This document shows, piece by piece, positions 1 through 15,300 of a DNA stretch of 64,000 nucleotides (its first letter is position 1; every line of letters starts with the position of its first letter). The notes beneath the pieces are model-generated. The model worked only from the letters and a program-made list of their open reading frames with translations, was not told the origin of the DNA and did no database searches. This stretch comes from Ascarosepion bandense (taxonomy: Eukaryota > Mollusca > Cephalopoda > Sepiida > Sepiidae). The position numbers and the translations under genes were made by a program. The stretch covers positions 675,001 through 739,000 of the forward strand of contig JBBBDQ010000225.1 in assembly GCA_037127315.1 (NCBI GenBank), in the 5' to 3' direction.

Positions 1-1208
1 ATAGTGTCTGGGCCAATTCCTAAGCTGTGTGATTTTTTTTTATAGAATCTAATAATTCTGGTAAAGTAAGAGTCTAGTTGTAATTTTCTATATTGTTAGT
101 AAAAATTTAATTTTTTCTTCTCTTCATTTATTTTGATATTCTGAAATAATAATAGTATTATTAGTGGTAGAGTTTTGAGAAAAATTTTGTGCTAATAAAT
201 TTACAATTTCCTCTTTGTTAGTTGCTTTGACATAAATGTCTCAACGAAGTGGTTTTACTTTTCCTAGTGGTTTTATAATTCATATTCCATACTGTTTTAG
301 TTTATTTTGTAGATATTCAGATATTCTTGGGTTGATATAATTTTTAACTTACAACACAATCTGATTGCCCCCACTCCCACTTTTTTCCTACACACACTTG
401 TTAAACCAAAGTCTGCCATGTTTGACAGGTTTAGATTTTGAGATGTATTCTTCTGCAATTCTAAGAATTAATTTCTTTAGCTCTTGGAGTAATGTTGAGT
501 TTTAATTGCATTTGCATTATTCATTGTAATAATTTGGCATACGTTTTCAGCAAAAGTTATATTTCTCTGATTGATCCTTGCCACCACTGCCTTCTAGCAC
601 CAATTTGGTTAAATTTGGTTAGTGTATGTATGTTTTGTTTTTTTTGAGGTTGTGAAGTTGTGCTTTTCATGGGTGGAATGGTACTAGGGCTTGATATGAC
701 TAGCTGATTAATTAGATCAAGCCTCTCTGACTACCCGTCTAGCCCAAGTAAGGCCCAAATTAGCATGTTAGAATTCAGAAATATTCTACCTCATGCATGA
801 AGCCCTTAACTACCGAGATCCCATCCTCAGGCATCATGGGTCTCCACCCATAACAAACATGTGGCCTTGTTGAAGGGAGAGGGGTTGTGTCTTACCCCCC
901 TGCAGAGGTGCAGCTGGCATATTCTGAAACCCTAGTCAACAGAGTGAACAAATATTTAAATTTACATCATGTGAAACAATTGTGTAATTTTTTCACAACC
1001 ATGTAGTAACAGGATTTATAAAAATAAAAACAACTGAATTTTGTATTTTCTCCTCTTCAAAAAGCCATAATCTGAAAATCTTGTAATCAAGTGATAGTTA
1101 GACATTGCCAGTAAGTTTGTAATATTGATCTCAATTTTCTCCATTTGTTTTCACTCTGCCAGAATTACAAATTAAAATAATAATTTCAAATTTTATACAT
1201 ATTCTTAC
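1..1208. other. NudC intron 4, start of window
   Basis: This AT-rich sequence lies beyond the exon 4 donor. No NudC CS-domain exon was recognised on the minus strand. A less AT-rich patch at about 660-940 may be an unknown interspersed repeat. Confidence 0.5.
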
Positions 1209-1325
1209 TTCCAATTCAGCCAGTGTTTGGGTCCATCTGTAGTGAAGTAGATCAGCACCATTGCCTGAATTTGGTCTTAATTTTCCCTCTTCCACTTTAT
1301 CTTCCTCATTTTCATTTGGCTCTTC
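1209..1325 (-). CDS. NUDC: NudC exon 4 (acidic linker into CS domain)
   Basis: This exon has 39 codons: an acidic stretch (EEPNENEED) followed by NGADLLHYRWTQTLAELE, the conserved start of the NudC CS domain. The acceptor is TTTCTTTAAG|GAA and the donor GAA|GTAAGA on the minus strand. Confidence 0.9.
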
Positions 1326-4300
1326 CTTAAAGAAAAAATATAAATGAATGTTAGCTTTTGCAAACCCTTTTGTATATTGGAGACAAACTTGTGTCATTCC
1401 TTTAAATATTTTGGTACCATAAATGAGTTAAGTTGCTTTAATAAATACATAAATGTTCAAGGCAAATAAAAGACTAAAATAAATCTAATTTACAACCAAC
1501 TTGCAGTAAACATATGCTGACAAAATTAAGAGCAAATATAATAGCTTACAAGAGGCCAGAAATTCAAAGTGGAACACCTTAAAAAGAAATTCTTATGTCA
1601 TCAGCAAATGAGATTTCAAAGAAATGGAGACAAAAACGAAGCAAAAATAAATAAAAATTATAAAATAAAATCACTGAGATAATTAGAAAAACAAACAAAT
1701 AATGCCAAGAAATAGTACAAAATAGAATATTAAACACAAAAGTGTTCAGTTTTCCTTTTAATGGCCATTTATTTCATTTACATTTACAATTGGTAATATT
1801 TCATCTAATTCTTGTGATTTGGGGTTGAAATAGAATATTTATTTACATTTTCTTATCAAAAAATGCAACAGATACATAAAAAAGTGAACTGGTTAAGCTT
1901 ACTTTGAAATTTGATTAGATACTTTTCAAAGAGTAATCAGTTTTCTATTTTTTTTTTTTTAATTATTTGTTTACTTATTCTAGAGATTAGGTCCCATTTC
2001 AGGGGTTAAGAAAATTGTAATATATGTATAAAAAAAAAAAAAAGTTCAAGTTTTGCAAGTGTGTTGTCTTTCCGTAATACCCCCACTCCCCTTAAGCAGT
2101 TATCCTAACAGCATTATTGAAGGTAATAAGCATAATATCTTTTTTAAGCAGGCAGGTTTTTTTTGGGGTTTTTTTTAAATCCCCACATTAGTGCTTTTTG
2201 ATAAAATTTACATTTAAACTTCTGTTCAGGGGATTATGAGCTCAGTTCTCTGAGTAGTAGTATTCTTCTAAGTAGAAAAAGCAGGCCAATGGAGTCACAA
2301 AATTCCTTGCAATGAGTGTATGCTTGACAAAGTTAAAACTGATGAAGGGAATAGACATTGCAGTGATATATCTTTTAATGGAACTTCATTTCCACCTCTA
2401 ATGGAAGGAAGAAAAAAAAAGCACTTGGTAAATCTGAGTATTCAAATTTTAGCATTTGTTATAAAGAAAAACTTCCAATAACCTTCGGTTACTAGTGCCA
2501 AAGCCAATGGGTTGCTGTATACTATTATTTCAACTGTTAGATTGACCAAGTCATTGATATCACACTTCCATCCCATGCTGTAACCAAAATTTTAGTTCCA
2601 GCCAAAGCCAGAAACGATTATTTTTGATGGTCTTCATTGGATGATATTGTAAAAGTTACATCAACATTTATCTTTTAGATGGGAATTTGATATAATACCT
2701 TCAAGTGATGATAGGATATAGAGCGTATGAGGAATATTGGCTATTGCAGAAGCTTATCAACAAATTCAGGTTGCAAATCAACATTAGAAGAAGAAATGCA
2801 GCTTTCGAGAAAGTTTTTTTCATCAGTTCGAATAAATGTATTTTTATTAATTTCAGTTTTTTTAGTTAGATTTTTGTAGTCATTACTGTCACTTTTTGAC
2901 AAGTTAAAAATTGCATATCTCACAAAATTTTCAAAAATTAGATACATGTATGAGAAAAGGTATTCATATTATGGAGAAACGATCTGGTTTATTGAATTCC
3001 TTATCCAAAAAATTAGTAAAGTTTCAGACATGTACTGCCAATAGATACTTTTTTTTTTATGGCAAGTTCAGGATGGTATACTTTTGACCTGTTTTTGCCA
3101 TACTGTTAAACTGTTTTTGGCTGTTCTACAGAGTATAAATAAGCTTTTTTTTTATCGATGTACTACTGAAAAAAAAAAATAGTTTCTGTTGTTTAACGGT
3201 TAGAAAAGCTAAATTTATTTAAGAAAGATATTAAGATATTTTGGAGCATTTAAGAACAAATGACTTGCATACAGATAAAAAAAATATGAACGGGATATAA
3301 AACAGAGTGTGTCTTATCACTGGATTTATCTAGTTGCAGCAAGGCAATTTTATGAGAACTAGAAGTTCTACCAGGATTCATTATTGGCAGACAATATTAA
3401 CAATGTAAAATATACAGACAAAGAAAACAAGAGACTACTAGACAAGGCATTAAAGGAAAGCAAGAAGAAAAGATTAACCATTAAGTTGCCCTATTTACAT
3501 TGTCCTAATCTTTACAACATTTCAGCCATTGTATGCTCCAGCCTTCTTCAGGTGCTAAGAATTTCGAATCGAACCCTTTATTAAGAACACTGGGGTATAT
3601 CATGCTCATTCCATGTACGAATTGGGGGTTTTACCATTTTCTGTTTGTATGTCTCTGGGTCACCACTTATGATTTTTACTCAATGTTGCAGGCAGCAGAT
3701 GATCTGTTTCTTTACATTGTATGGGTGGTGGGAATTGAAGTTGGGTTATTGTCTGGTTAATGGTCAGTAAAAGCAGTACCCTACAACATAACAACAGCTC
3801 CAACATACGTGAAAGGAAGGACGCGTGAGGATAACAATTCTCAGAAAACAGCCAGCCTCAGTCTATCTGTGAAGGGGTCATCGGAGAAAATACAAAGGAT
3901 CTGTGGTCCATATAACATCAGGACGACCTTCAGAAGTAGTTCAACACTTCACAGGTACCTCTCCCGAGTAAGATCCCCCAACAGAGGAGGACATGACTAA
4001 GGACTGTATGTGTGCCGTTCCATGTAGATGTAGAAAGAAATATAAAGGAGAAACAGGTCACCCCACCCCAACTTAAGCGAAGGCTACAAGAACACCACAA
4101 TTCTGTAACATGAGGGAAGATAGAAAAATCAGGCACAGCTGACCAAATATGGAAGGAGAAGGGGAACACCACCCCCTATGGGATGCAGTTGAAAAGAGAA
4201 CACCACTGAAAAGTACATAAACTTAAGGAATCGGCATATATGCTAGGCTACAAAAATCTCCTAAGCCAACCAAGCATAGAAATGAATACAATATGGGAAC

Positions 4301-4356
4301 CAGTAATACAGAGTGCTAGAGAAACTAATAAGTATCAAGGATTGCAATATAAATTC

Positions 4357-4391
<35 letters not shown>

Positions 4392-6954
4392 TCATTGAGA
4401 CATTAACCCTTTGTATGCAACAAAGGTTAGAGAAAAGTTACATTTGTAACCAATATGCAACAAAGGGTGATAAGTCCCAAAAATTCACATGCTGTTGTCC
4501 TCAAGGACACATGCCCCAATGGATATAAATATTAATTCCAGTGACTTTTTTTTTTTTTTTTTAATCGTATCACCCCAAGCAAGGCGGTAACGCCACTGAT
4601 GTGCAGGGGGCTACATAATAGTGAAAAAGATTAGAAAAGAGAAAGCCGGAAACCACATCCTAAACAGGGAACAAGATATGAGCCTCTTAACCTGTTCAAT
4701 ACGTGGGTGGAGTGTGAACCAGGCGATAGATAGATCTATCTATCTACTCCAATTGGGAAAAAAAACCAAAAAAAAAAACAAAAAACAAAAAAAAAAAAAA
4801 AAGTGAGAAGATTGGAAAAGAGAAAGCCGGAAACCACATCCTAAACAGGGAACAAGGGATGAGCCTCTTAACCTGTTCAATAGACATGGGTGGAGTGTGA
4901 ACCGAAAAATACCAGGCTATGACAGTGGTGAACAAAAATACTGATTTCAAACATACGCACTGTAATGGGGGCGCTAGAGGGTGTCGTCAGTGATGTCATC
5001 GCGAGGATCACTAGGGGGTTTCGGGTCTTTCAACATCATACCCCCCCTCACCGTGCTGACCCGACCAGAGATGATCAGCCTCCGGCCCACCCTTGATAAG
5101 CACTTTCAGACACTGGAAAATTACGTTTATGCCCAGTATGAAACATTGCAAATGCGTCCAGTTGGCGACAGACAGAGCCACTTTCCATTTAGAGACAAAC
5201 TGCACATGAGCTTGTCCGAAACATTAATTTAGATGCAGAATTTTAGCTAACAATTTGGAGAGTTAGGGAGATAACTACATGGCTACCAGAAGTGGCACTG
5301 CACATGGAAAGAGAATGATATATCCCAGTGATCGCATTAAAGGGTTCAGTACAAAATTTCTAGCACTGTCGTAAACATAGTAGTAAAGATGAGGACAATA
5401 GTTGGAACAAATAAATACTACCTCATCTCAGAAGTATAGACAAATACATTGTTGCTGTTAGCAAGAGAGTAAGGCCAAAATGCAAGTTAAAAATTGAAGA
5501 TGTCAAAATCAAGGAAGTACAGAAATTTAACTATCTGGGAAGTATTTTAACAACAGAAAATGTACATTGGTATAGTTTCCAAAAACTAAGACAATTGAGA
5601 AACAAGAAAATGTCATTAAAAGAAAATAAAATACTTAATTGCTATCTAATATTCAATTCCATATATAGCAGTAAATATGCAATTCTTCCTCTTGACAATG
5701 ATTATAGAGAAAATATTTTTCTATAAGTCAATAAATTTCTGACATTCCCCTAAATTAAAAACTAAAGATTAGTTTAAAAATGTATACAGGATATGGATTG
5801 AGATTAAAAGTTCTCTTTTACTGAGTTTTTGGTAAACTGATAGTGAAGAAAAAAGATTTTTTTCCCCTGACCTTGTCTGAATTTGTCTTGTGGTTGGTGT
5901 CATTACTTTGCTGTTCCTTGTTTTTCTGTAGGAGGTAAAAAAAAAAAAAAAAAAAAATGAATTTACTATTTGCAAAACTAACAGGAAAAGAATTTAAATT
6001 TTATATTGAAAAAGATCAAATTGCAAATCAATAGGTTAACTAACATTATCTATTTCTTTTTGTAATTTCTCTGCTTCTTCATCTGTAATTTCTCTAATTT
6101 TAGGTTTCTTTTCTGCTGCTAATTCTTCTCTTTTGGTCTTAGCTGCAGCTTTTCTGGCTTTTTCCTCTTCTGCTTTACGTTTCTCCTCTTTGGCATGCTC
6201 ACTTTTGTCTCTGTAATAATGGAATTTCTCCAATACTGTCTGGAAAAACAATAACAGTTTTTAAATTAACATTGTGTATGATCTTATTGCTAAGACATAA
6301 TTTGGACATAATTACAATAATTTTTTTTTAAGCTTTGCTTGGAAATTTAGCATTAATAAAAAAAAAAAAAAAAAAACTAAATATACATACCTTTTCTGCA
6401 GTTTCTGGACGAGAATAGAAATCTGTTTTTCTTGCTAAGAAATGGAAGAAGTAGTCCATAAGCTGTTAAGAAAATCCAAAATTGTCCTTATTATAAAATG
6501 TCAGCAATCAAATCAGTCCTACACAAATGATCAATAATTTCAGAACAACATATGAACACTTAGTAGTCTTTAGTTACAACTTATTACTTTTGAGATTAAT
6601 GAGGACATACATGCATCTGTTAAATTAAATCTCATTTCACACATTAATTACATAATGAGTCAATTTAACCAAATCAAATTTATGTTTATTATAAATGTGA
6701 GAAAGTATTCTTCGTACAAGAAAAGCATGGTTACTATAGTGCAAGACATTTTCCTTTCTGCACCAACAAACACAAAAATTATTTTATCATTTTTGACAAG
6801 TTTATTGTTAATAAAGTCTGTATAAAGAAATTGATAATGTTTTTAGAAGAAATAATAGTAATGAAGAGATTTCAATGATATGAATAAACATTTACAAATT
6901 TAATCAATGAAGATATTTATTAAAATAGGAAAATGGACAGGGACATAAGATGCA

Positions 6955-7005
<51 letters not shown>

Positions 7006-7213
7006 TTAGATCTTGAAGGCTGTCACAATGCATTTAGTAAAATAAAGGAAGGTAAAGAAGTTTTTGGGTATTATTAATATTTTGAGATCAAAATCTCATC
7101 TTCAGAATGGCAGAGGAGCGTGTGTCTTCTTTACCTTCCTTTATTTTACTAAATGCATTGTGACAGCCTTTGAGACCTAATATACACAATGCTTCAAGCA
7201 AATTATAAAACTT

Positions 7214-7253
<40 letters not shown>

Positions 7254-9308
7254 ATAAATTCTTATCCTAAAACCAAAACATATTTTAGATTGTAGGAGGT
7301 GGCTTACAATACCCAGTGTTCCCAAGTAGCCCTCCATCTAAATACTGACAGAGTCAATGCTACTTAACTTTGTTAATTGAATGAAAACCAGAGTTCAGTG
7401 ATTTAAGAATATATACTTATTTATAATTCTAATATGCTTCCCTTTTATTTATTATTTCTGTCGGATTACACTTTTCTTACTCTGACATTGTATCGAAATA
7501 TCTGTTTTAGGAATAGGTACTTCAAAAGGTATCATAAAATATGTCAATTGGTGAATTGTACTGGTTGCTTATTCTGTCAAAATCATCCACCTTCAACAAT
7601 GTACATCATACTACCAAGGCATTGAATAATTGTTTTCCTTTCTTGCCTTAAAACTTTTAAAGAAAACTTTAGCGCCGATCTTAAATGATCTGGTATTTTC
7701 AAATTTTCTTTTTATTCCCAGAAAGTAATTTGTTGAAAAAGATCCCACTTCCATGGCAAACAGATCTTTTTTTACACAATTAAAATATCTTTTGGTTTTA
7801 AATGGACAGTCGTTTCTGAAATGAAGCATATCACAGCCATAGCACAGGTTTTGTTTTGCAATATTTTTATGTCAGATTTTTTTCAATTGGTACTACTGTT
7901 TTTTTCTTAAATTGTTGTACTTTTGTTTGATTTTGGCTGTATTGTACCTTAAATCGACAATATTTTGGCATCTTCTGCAGGTCAGTAACTTTGAATCCTG
8001 TTCAAGTTTTGTAAGAATTGAAGAACATATTTCCATATCATTGTTTGATGTTAACCCTTTAACTAAGATTTGACATTTAATTCTGTTGATCCAGGTTAGA
8101 TTTCTCACATCCACAGTTGACTTTACTGGCTTGTGTGACAAAATCTTCATCTTAGTAAGGTTCATGGACTTAGGTTCATCTTCATGGACTGCCAACAAGT
8201 AAATTCTTTTCAAAATTTTTTGATAATATAATATTTTGGGCAGAACAGAGGTAATTAATTTTATTAATTATTAACTATAACTGGAAAATCTTAATTACTA
8301 TTATAGATCAGAAGAAAATGTACTAAAAGATATTTTTCTTTATTTTCTGAATAGGAGCGAAGGAAAAGAAAACAAACGATAACAAATGGTATTTCTCTGT
8401 TATTTTAAACCTGAGAAGAGAAAGAGAGAAGAGGAAGAAAAGTGAAATGGGATTGTTTAATGTCAGTGTCATGCGCTGGTTTCAACCCACTCATGAAAGC
8501 TAACAATTGTCATTCTAAACCTGAAAGAAAGAGAAGAGAGATAAATTCAATTGTTGTTTTTCGCTGAGCATAAAAATAACCACATGGCACTAAACAGGTA
8601 TTTTATTATTGTATCCAAAAAGGCATTGTCTTGAGTGTGAATTGTGAAAAGAATTAAGATAACAAATATCTAATTTCGAGTTGAAACTGGGTTAGTAATT
8701 CAAAGAAGATAAAATTTGGCTTGACATCGGGCAGGGAGGGAAAATAATTTCCGTCACCTAAAAATGTTGGTGACTCGGAAATGGATATTAAAAATGCAGA
8801 TGCGGAAAATTCTTATCTAAATGACAATGTCAATAGACCCTTGGCAGCTTATTTTGGGTGAAGCCAGTTCAAAAAGGTTAATAAGGATTGATTAAAAAAA
8901 TCCTCCAAATTGTTTCGTGAGAAAGAAAATTCACCAGTGAAGTCCAGCCCAGAAAACAGGTATGGGAAGAGATGTCATAAGACTGAGAGGAATCTCATTG
9001 GTCCCGTGAACCAGCGCCGAAAGGGGGAGATGATCAACAGCTGACGTCATGGAAAGAAGACTAATCCCATTGGGTAAACCAAAGGCAACAACGAGTAGCA
9101 GCTAACCTCAGCATTCTATTGGTTGCCGAGATGAGGGGTTAGATACCCAGCATCTGTTAGCCCCACACCACGGCATGGGCATAAATACAGGGTCTCGAGG
9201 GACCAAAATCAGTTGGAGTTGAGTTGTAGCTCGAGTGGCAGAGAGGTTCAAGTTCCCGGTCCAGAGATGTAATAAGAGAGTTAAATGCCACACAGATGGG
9301 CGCAAATC

Positions 9309-9350
<42 letters not shown>

Positions 9351-12300
9351 CTGCCCGCCAAAGACAGTTCCCAGCTGAAAAAGTAGAGACAGAGAGAGAA
9401 TTGCCATGCCATTGGGTGCTGACCGTAGAGAAGCCTCTCGCCAATCAACCAACCAGAGTTAAGAGAGAGACACGAAGAGACTTTGCAGACAAAGTTTGAA
9501 ATTGCCAAATGAAGAGAGTTTTTGGTGAGAGTGATTCAACCAGGAACAAGAAATCCACCTCGATTCCGTTTCCGAGGACGAACCATGCCAACCTACCCAC
9601 AACCCAGCACTTCAGCAATTTACACAACATTCCGAAAAACAAGAATCAAGTTGACTAGACTTATAACTAACTTAGAAGTCTGTTCGGAGCAGCGAGCTGT
9701 GGCCAGCCAGATTTTTTGTTATTGCTTAAAGGAATAATTTGATTTACTTAAGAGACTTCCGTTCCACTACCAGTTTGATAGAAGCAGGGATTGGGAATTA
9801 TCCAAGAGACTATTGTGTATATTCTGTATATAAAGACATTATTTTACAACACTTCAGATGTTGGTCCACTTATTTTTCTTGGTGCTATATTTCTTTTATT
9901 ACTCAATTGTGTGCATGCTTCCTGGTTTGGTTTAGTTCGGCAGAGAGACGGCTAGTGGAGAATTCATGTGACTACCTTGTGATTAATCAACACAACATGG
10001 GACAAGGGAGATCACCGTGACAGAGTCAATCTATGACCAGCTGACTGGATTGAAACCAACAGCGACCAGCTGGGCATATAGTGGCATAATAAAATTGACA
10101 CAGTTTTGTTAAATGACACTTTTTTCTGGAGCATTCGGCAAAATGAAATTCAGATATTTGTCAGGGTATAATTTTCATAACAGAAGATATAGTTTCTTTT
10201 AAACCAACTATTCTTGACATTATACTATGAAAATGGCTTTATATCTTTTGAGGTATGATAGAAATGTAATACTTACATCTGGGATGTAATTAAATTCAGT
10301 AATTAGCAGCCGAGTCTGGCAAAAATCAAATTGACGCATTGCTTGGTCCCTGCTTTTCCATATTCTGCATTTGTTTTAATATTTTCCGGAATTTTTGTTG
10401 TTGCTGAAGAATTATTTCTAATTCAATTCTTCATAGTGTATTATGTTCACACTCATAAAAAAAGTTTTTTTTTTTTTTATAATAGCAGTAATATCAAACA
10501 GCCTTGAAGTTTGTCTTCAGTGTCACACTATGAATATATATGAGCCCCACAAAATTCTTTGGTGTGGATTTTGAATTTTCTTCACTATTCATGCAAAGAA
10601 GGAGAGAAAAAAATTTTTTGTTTCATTTTCGTAGGAATTCGAATTCTTATCATCAGTCAAGTCTTTGTTGTATTGAATGAAGATAACAATCAAGAAACAT
10701 GTCACTTGGAGTTGATGTAGTTTTGCTGAATTCTGTAGCCAGGATATAAAGCTCAGTCTCATGAACTCTTTCTACTTCTCTCTTGACAATTCTCAGCATC
10801 AGAATACATACTACTTGGACAAGTCCAAATTATATTCTGGAGAGGTGTGTTCCTCACCACAACAAACATCTAACTGCTACTTGGGTAACGAAAGACATGA
10901 CTTACTTAGGAATTCGAAATGAGCATGAATGTGTCTTGCCTGCAAGATAATAACAAAAAAGAAAGATGGCTGCTATTGAAAACACAATTTATGCCTGCAT
11001 ATCTTGTCCAAAACGACAATATTTGCACACATGCAAATTTGGGCCATTTTGAAATGGCATAAAATGCAGGTGTCAGTGTTGCTGTGACAGGTTTTTTTGG
11101 TGAACTGCGTGCATGTTAAAGTCGGACATGCAGATTGACAGTAAGACTGACAAAGAGGAAGTAGGAGCGGCTTAGTTGGTGCGTTTCAACTACTCAGAGA
11201 AAGAGAGACTCAAAATTCATTTCCTTGAGGCCACCGAAGAAGAAAGAAAAACAGGTGGTCTGCCGGGCGAGTCACACTGCACTTTTTGACCCCCCCCCCA
11301 ACACTTGGCTAACTGCACAACTTGTAGCAATATAATGGAAGATTCTGTTTTCTATTTAGAAGAAATTTAAAATAAAAATTTAATAAATGATTTTACAAAC
11401 AATGGCTATCAACTAAGAACCATTCAATTATATCAATCTACAGAATGATTTATTAAACTTTTTATGCAGGCCTTCAAACCTTGAAAAAGCATGATTTTAT
11501 TGCCATAGAACAATCAAAATTTTGTTCTAATAAGAAATGTTCTTTTATGGATGGTAATGTCAGTTATTGTAGATTTTATTAAGAGTTATTTATTTTGCAA
11601 GATTCTGTACAAGGTTTCCACTGAAATAATTCTCAAGCCACATTTGCATCCATTTGTCTTGTATAAAAGAAATGACAAAGACCTGAGCATATTAATATTG
11701 TAATTATATCAGACAGTCTCAAGCTAGTTTTAAAGTACTGAAAAAAATCTAAATTTTATAATAAAAAAAAAAATCTGATTTATTTCTTTGATGCAGCAGC
11801 TTCACATTACTATTAGCAGCAACCCTATAATGAGCAAATAACACTAAGATGGCTGTTTGATTATGCAAGAAAAACATTTAAGGCATAAACATTTTTTATT
11901 CCTTAACAAATGAACAGAAAAATGAAATAAATCTTAGAAAATAGATTTAAAATGCCTCACCCATCACAAGAACTCAAAAACTACAAACTTTCATTCCTGT
12001 GTCTCAGAAAGAGATAGAAATAAAACAATGTTGATTTAAGATAAAAGAAAAATTATAAAAATTATAAAAACAGGACAACATAAATCTTGCATTTGAGTTT
12101 TGTTTAACAGCATATCAATCTTTGTGGGTTATATAATGCCCAAAAGCTGGAGTTTTAAGGTATTTTTTTTAATGTTCACTTATAATGAGGTTGATTTAAT
12201 GAGATTTTGATGAAGAAAAAAAAAAATTTCTATTTTAGAAAACTGAAAATGTCTTCTAATTTTGTATTAAAAATGTATTGCTGGTAATAATTTTTTTTCC

Positions 12301-15300
12301 TTCAAGAATATATATTTTTCTATAAAGTCTATTATCATATATATATTTCTATAAAAGTCATAGTGTTTTGACCCCAGTTTGGGGATAAACTATTTGCCCA
12401 TAGCTGGGACTAACAGGTGCTACCACTCCAGGTCAGGGTGGACCTGGGAACAATAGCAATTAAGAGGTGGTTCCATGCTCCTCAAATGCAAATTTTTCTT
12501 ACAAAAAAAAAAAAAAAAAAAAAAAATCAAGTATTTGGGACAGATTATAGATGAAAAGGTAAGAGGCCTGATAAACATGATAAAGAACATGCCTGCTCCA
12601 ATATAATACATAACATTAGGCGTTATGCAATATAAACAAAACTTTTTGTAGTTCTTTGTTCAGTTTCAATTCCACTTGCCTTCTTAATTGCTCCCTTGAA
12701 CACATCAATAAATCTTTCCACCATTCCATCTGACCTTGGGTGGTAGGGTGGGGATGTTAAGTGCATGATTGAATGGATTTTACAGCCATTTTCAAAATCT
12801 TTTGAATTGTGTATCGTTGCCAGACATGATGGCCTCCAGCAGAGCAAATCTAGCAAAGAACTCGTGCAAAAAAAAAAAAAAAAAACTATTGTGACTAATA
12901 GTTGGTGTTTTACATTTTAAATACATTTGGCCTCTTGGTGAAGCTGTCAATCACAAAGTCCTCTTTATTGGGCCAGCATAATCAATATTAGCCAGGGATT
13001 GGATTTCTTAGATGGTGGCTTTGTTGCCAACACAGTTTTTGCAAGTTTTTACAAGATATTCAATTTTGCATTTTTCAATACTCAGCTTAAATCCAAAGTT
13101 TTTTGAAAATTTCTTTTACATGTCTTGCATGTTCTTCTCAAGTTTTGCTTTTTATTAATGTATTGTCTAGGTATACAAGTGCAAAAGTAGTCTATTAAAT
13201 TTGTAGAGGCATTTGTGTGCATGTATTTCAGCACATTTTTCAACTGATATTTGCAGATAAGCCTCCGATAAATCCAACTTTGAAAATATCTGACCGCCAT
13301 TTAATTTTGTAAAAATTTCATCTGCAAATGAGAGGATAATTCAAACAGTTGTTTAGTTCTGTTGAATAATCTGCACAACCCTTATTTTGTTTTAACATGT
13401 ACAGTTGGGCTTGCCCAGGGTTTCTAATTGGTTCTTTCTCCAACTGTTCCAATATTCTTTAATGCTGCCTGTTTGATCAAAATATTGATGTTGCATTCTC
13501 TTTTAATTTAAATTTTGCTTTTAACTTTTGAGTAAAATCCAAGATCATCTGAAAGTTCTGGGAAAATTTGATTCGAGTTCTCTTTCTTAATTTTTCAGTG
13601 TTGGTTGATGATCCACCTACATTATTACAAAATGTATTTATTAGTACATTGAACAAGTTGAATGATTCCATCCAAGTCTGTTTGAATATACTTTTAGTTT
13701 TTTCTTTCCCTGAGAGAGAGAGAAAGAGAAAAAGAAAGAAAAAAAAAACAAAAAATATTTATGACAATTTTGCCTAAGAACTTTAATTTTTCACCTGTCA
13801 CTCCTCTGGGAATTTTTTTTTTAGAAGTGATTAATATTGGTCAGTTGATTCTTTTCCAGGTTTCAGCATTTATTATTTAACTAATATTTATTTGAACATT
13901 TATATATTTCCTTTTTTATTGTCTCACTTGCCTTTTTTTTTTTTTTCAATAGTACAAAATTTTTATTTTACTTTTGGGTTTCTTTCCCCAATGAAAAAAT
14001 TTATGTCCTTTGTCCCCACAATTGTGACACTTTGTTGTTAAAAGGGCAATTTTTAAATAACTGTAATTCACCACAACCAAAACAAAATTTAAAAAAAAAA
14101 ACTGTTTTCTACTTTGTGGCTTATTCTTGACTGTGTGAATATGGGACACATCATGTTCTTCAATTTTCACCATTTCTGCCCTTAAATTTAAAATATGTTG
14201 ACACTCTTCTGCAAGATTTTAAAATGTCATCTTTTGGTCTTGTTCTAATTACATTAGCAATCTCGATCATATTTCTATATCTTTTCCTTGAATGAAAATT
14301 AGGCATTTAAACATATCTGCTGTTATATCATTAAATCTAAATTTTTCACATTCTCTGTTGACAATGTTGACAAAAGTCAGTTGCAGGAGTTGCCATAAAA
14401 GTATCTTGGATATGCTAATATTGTGTGTTCTCTCCAGATGTTAATGAATGAAAAAAATGTTCTATTGATAAAAGCAGTTGGTGTTCTCAAATTGGAGTGA
14501 TTCTTTTTCTAACTTTTTACATGCATTGGAATTGGTGACACTGAACCTGTGAAGTGAGATTTCAACATCTTTTCTGCCCCTAAAATTCAAGTTTAGATTT
14601 GCGATTTTTTAAAAATTTATTGTGGAAGTAATTCATGACATCAATTTTTCAAACAATTCAAGCATGACTAAATTGACTACAACCATTTGCTTGAAAAATA
14701 TCCTGATAATGAAGAGATAAAATTGACAAGTGAAAAAAACCCTCCCCATTTTGGTTATCCATTACATTCAGGTATATTAATTTTAAGTAATTCTGATATA
14801 AGTGTAGTTAATCTAATAACTGACACTGAAAGAAATTATAGTTTTAAAAATTGAGATGGAAAAGATTTCCAAGTATTTTAGGAAAGGAAATTCTTGAAGT
14901 AACCTTAAATAATGATACATTCAAGGTTGGTCATCACAGAAAATTTGAGTGAAAAGATAAGTGGTTTATATATTCAAATTTTTATTTTCTATTTAGATAT
15001 GTATTCCAACAAGAAAAATAAGTTTCCTTGTTAATCTCTTTGCAAATGATAAGATGTTTTTTTTAAAAATGTATCACTTTTTCAGACCAAAATTACATTT
15101 TTTAAATATAAAAACCAGAAAATTTTTTTCAATGCATTTATGCACCATGTCCAATGTCAAACATTTGGTAACCATTAACATCATTCGTTACATATCTTCA
15201 TATTTTTATTATGCCACTTTTTTTATATAAAAGTCTATGTGCTGTATAATAAAAATGTGAACAAAATCAAAAATAACGTTTATTTTTCATCGAATAGGTC

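Larger units (their letters stand above)
8973..10118 (+). repeat. Putative LTR, about 1.15 kb
   Basis: The element starts TGTCAT and ends ATGACA, a short inverted terminus typical of LTRs. A purine-rich GGGAAGAGA precedes it like a polypurine tract. A TATA-like CATAAATACAG sits about 208 bp in, and AATAAA lies about 25 bp before the end. No matching target duplication or second LTR was found, so it may be the 3' LTR of a truncated element. It lies in NudC intron 1, antisense to the gene. Boundaries rest on sequence signals only. Confidence 0.55.

Noticed and set aside
2741..2947. 68-codon frame as a possible missing NudC exon
   Set aside because: No acidic NudC-linker character and no suitable splice borders that keep phase.
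7893..8213. 106-codon open frame as a host gene
   Set aside because: Its motifs match gypsy gag remnants elsewhere in the window, and there is no gene context; annotated as an element fragment.
9739..10020. 93-codon plus-strand open frame
   Set aside because: It is within the putative LTR and has no known family features.
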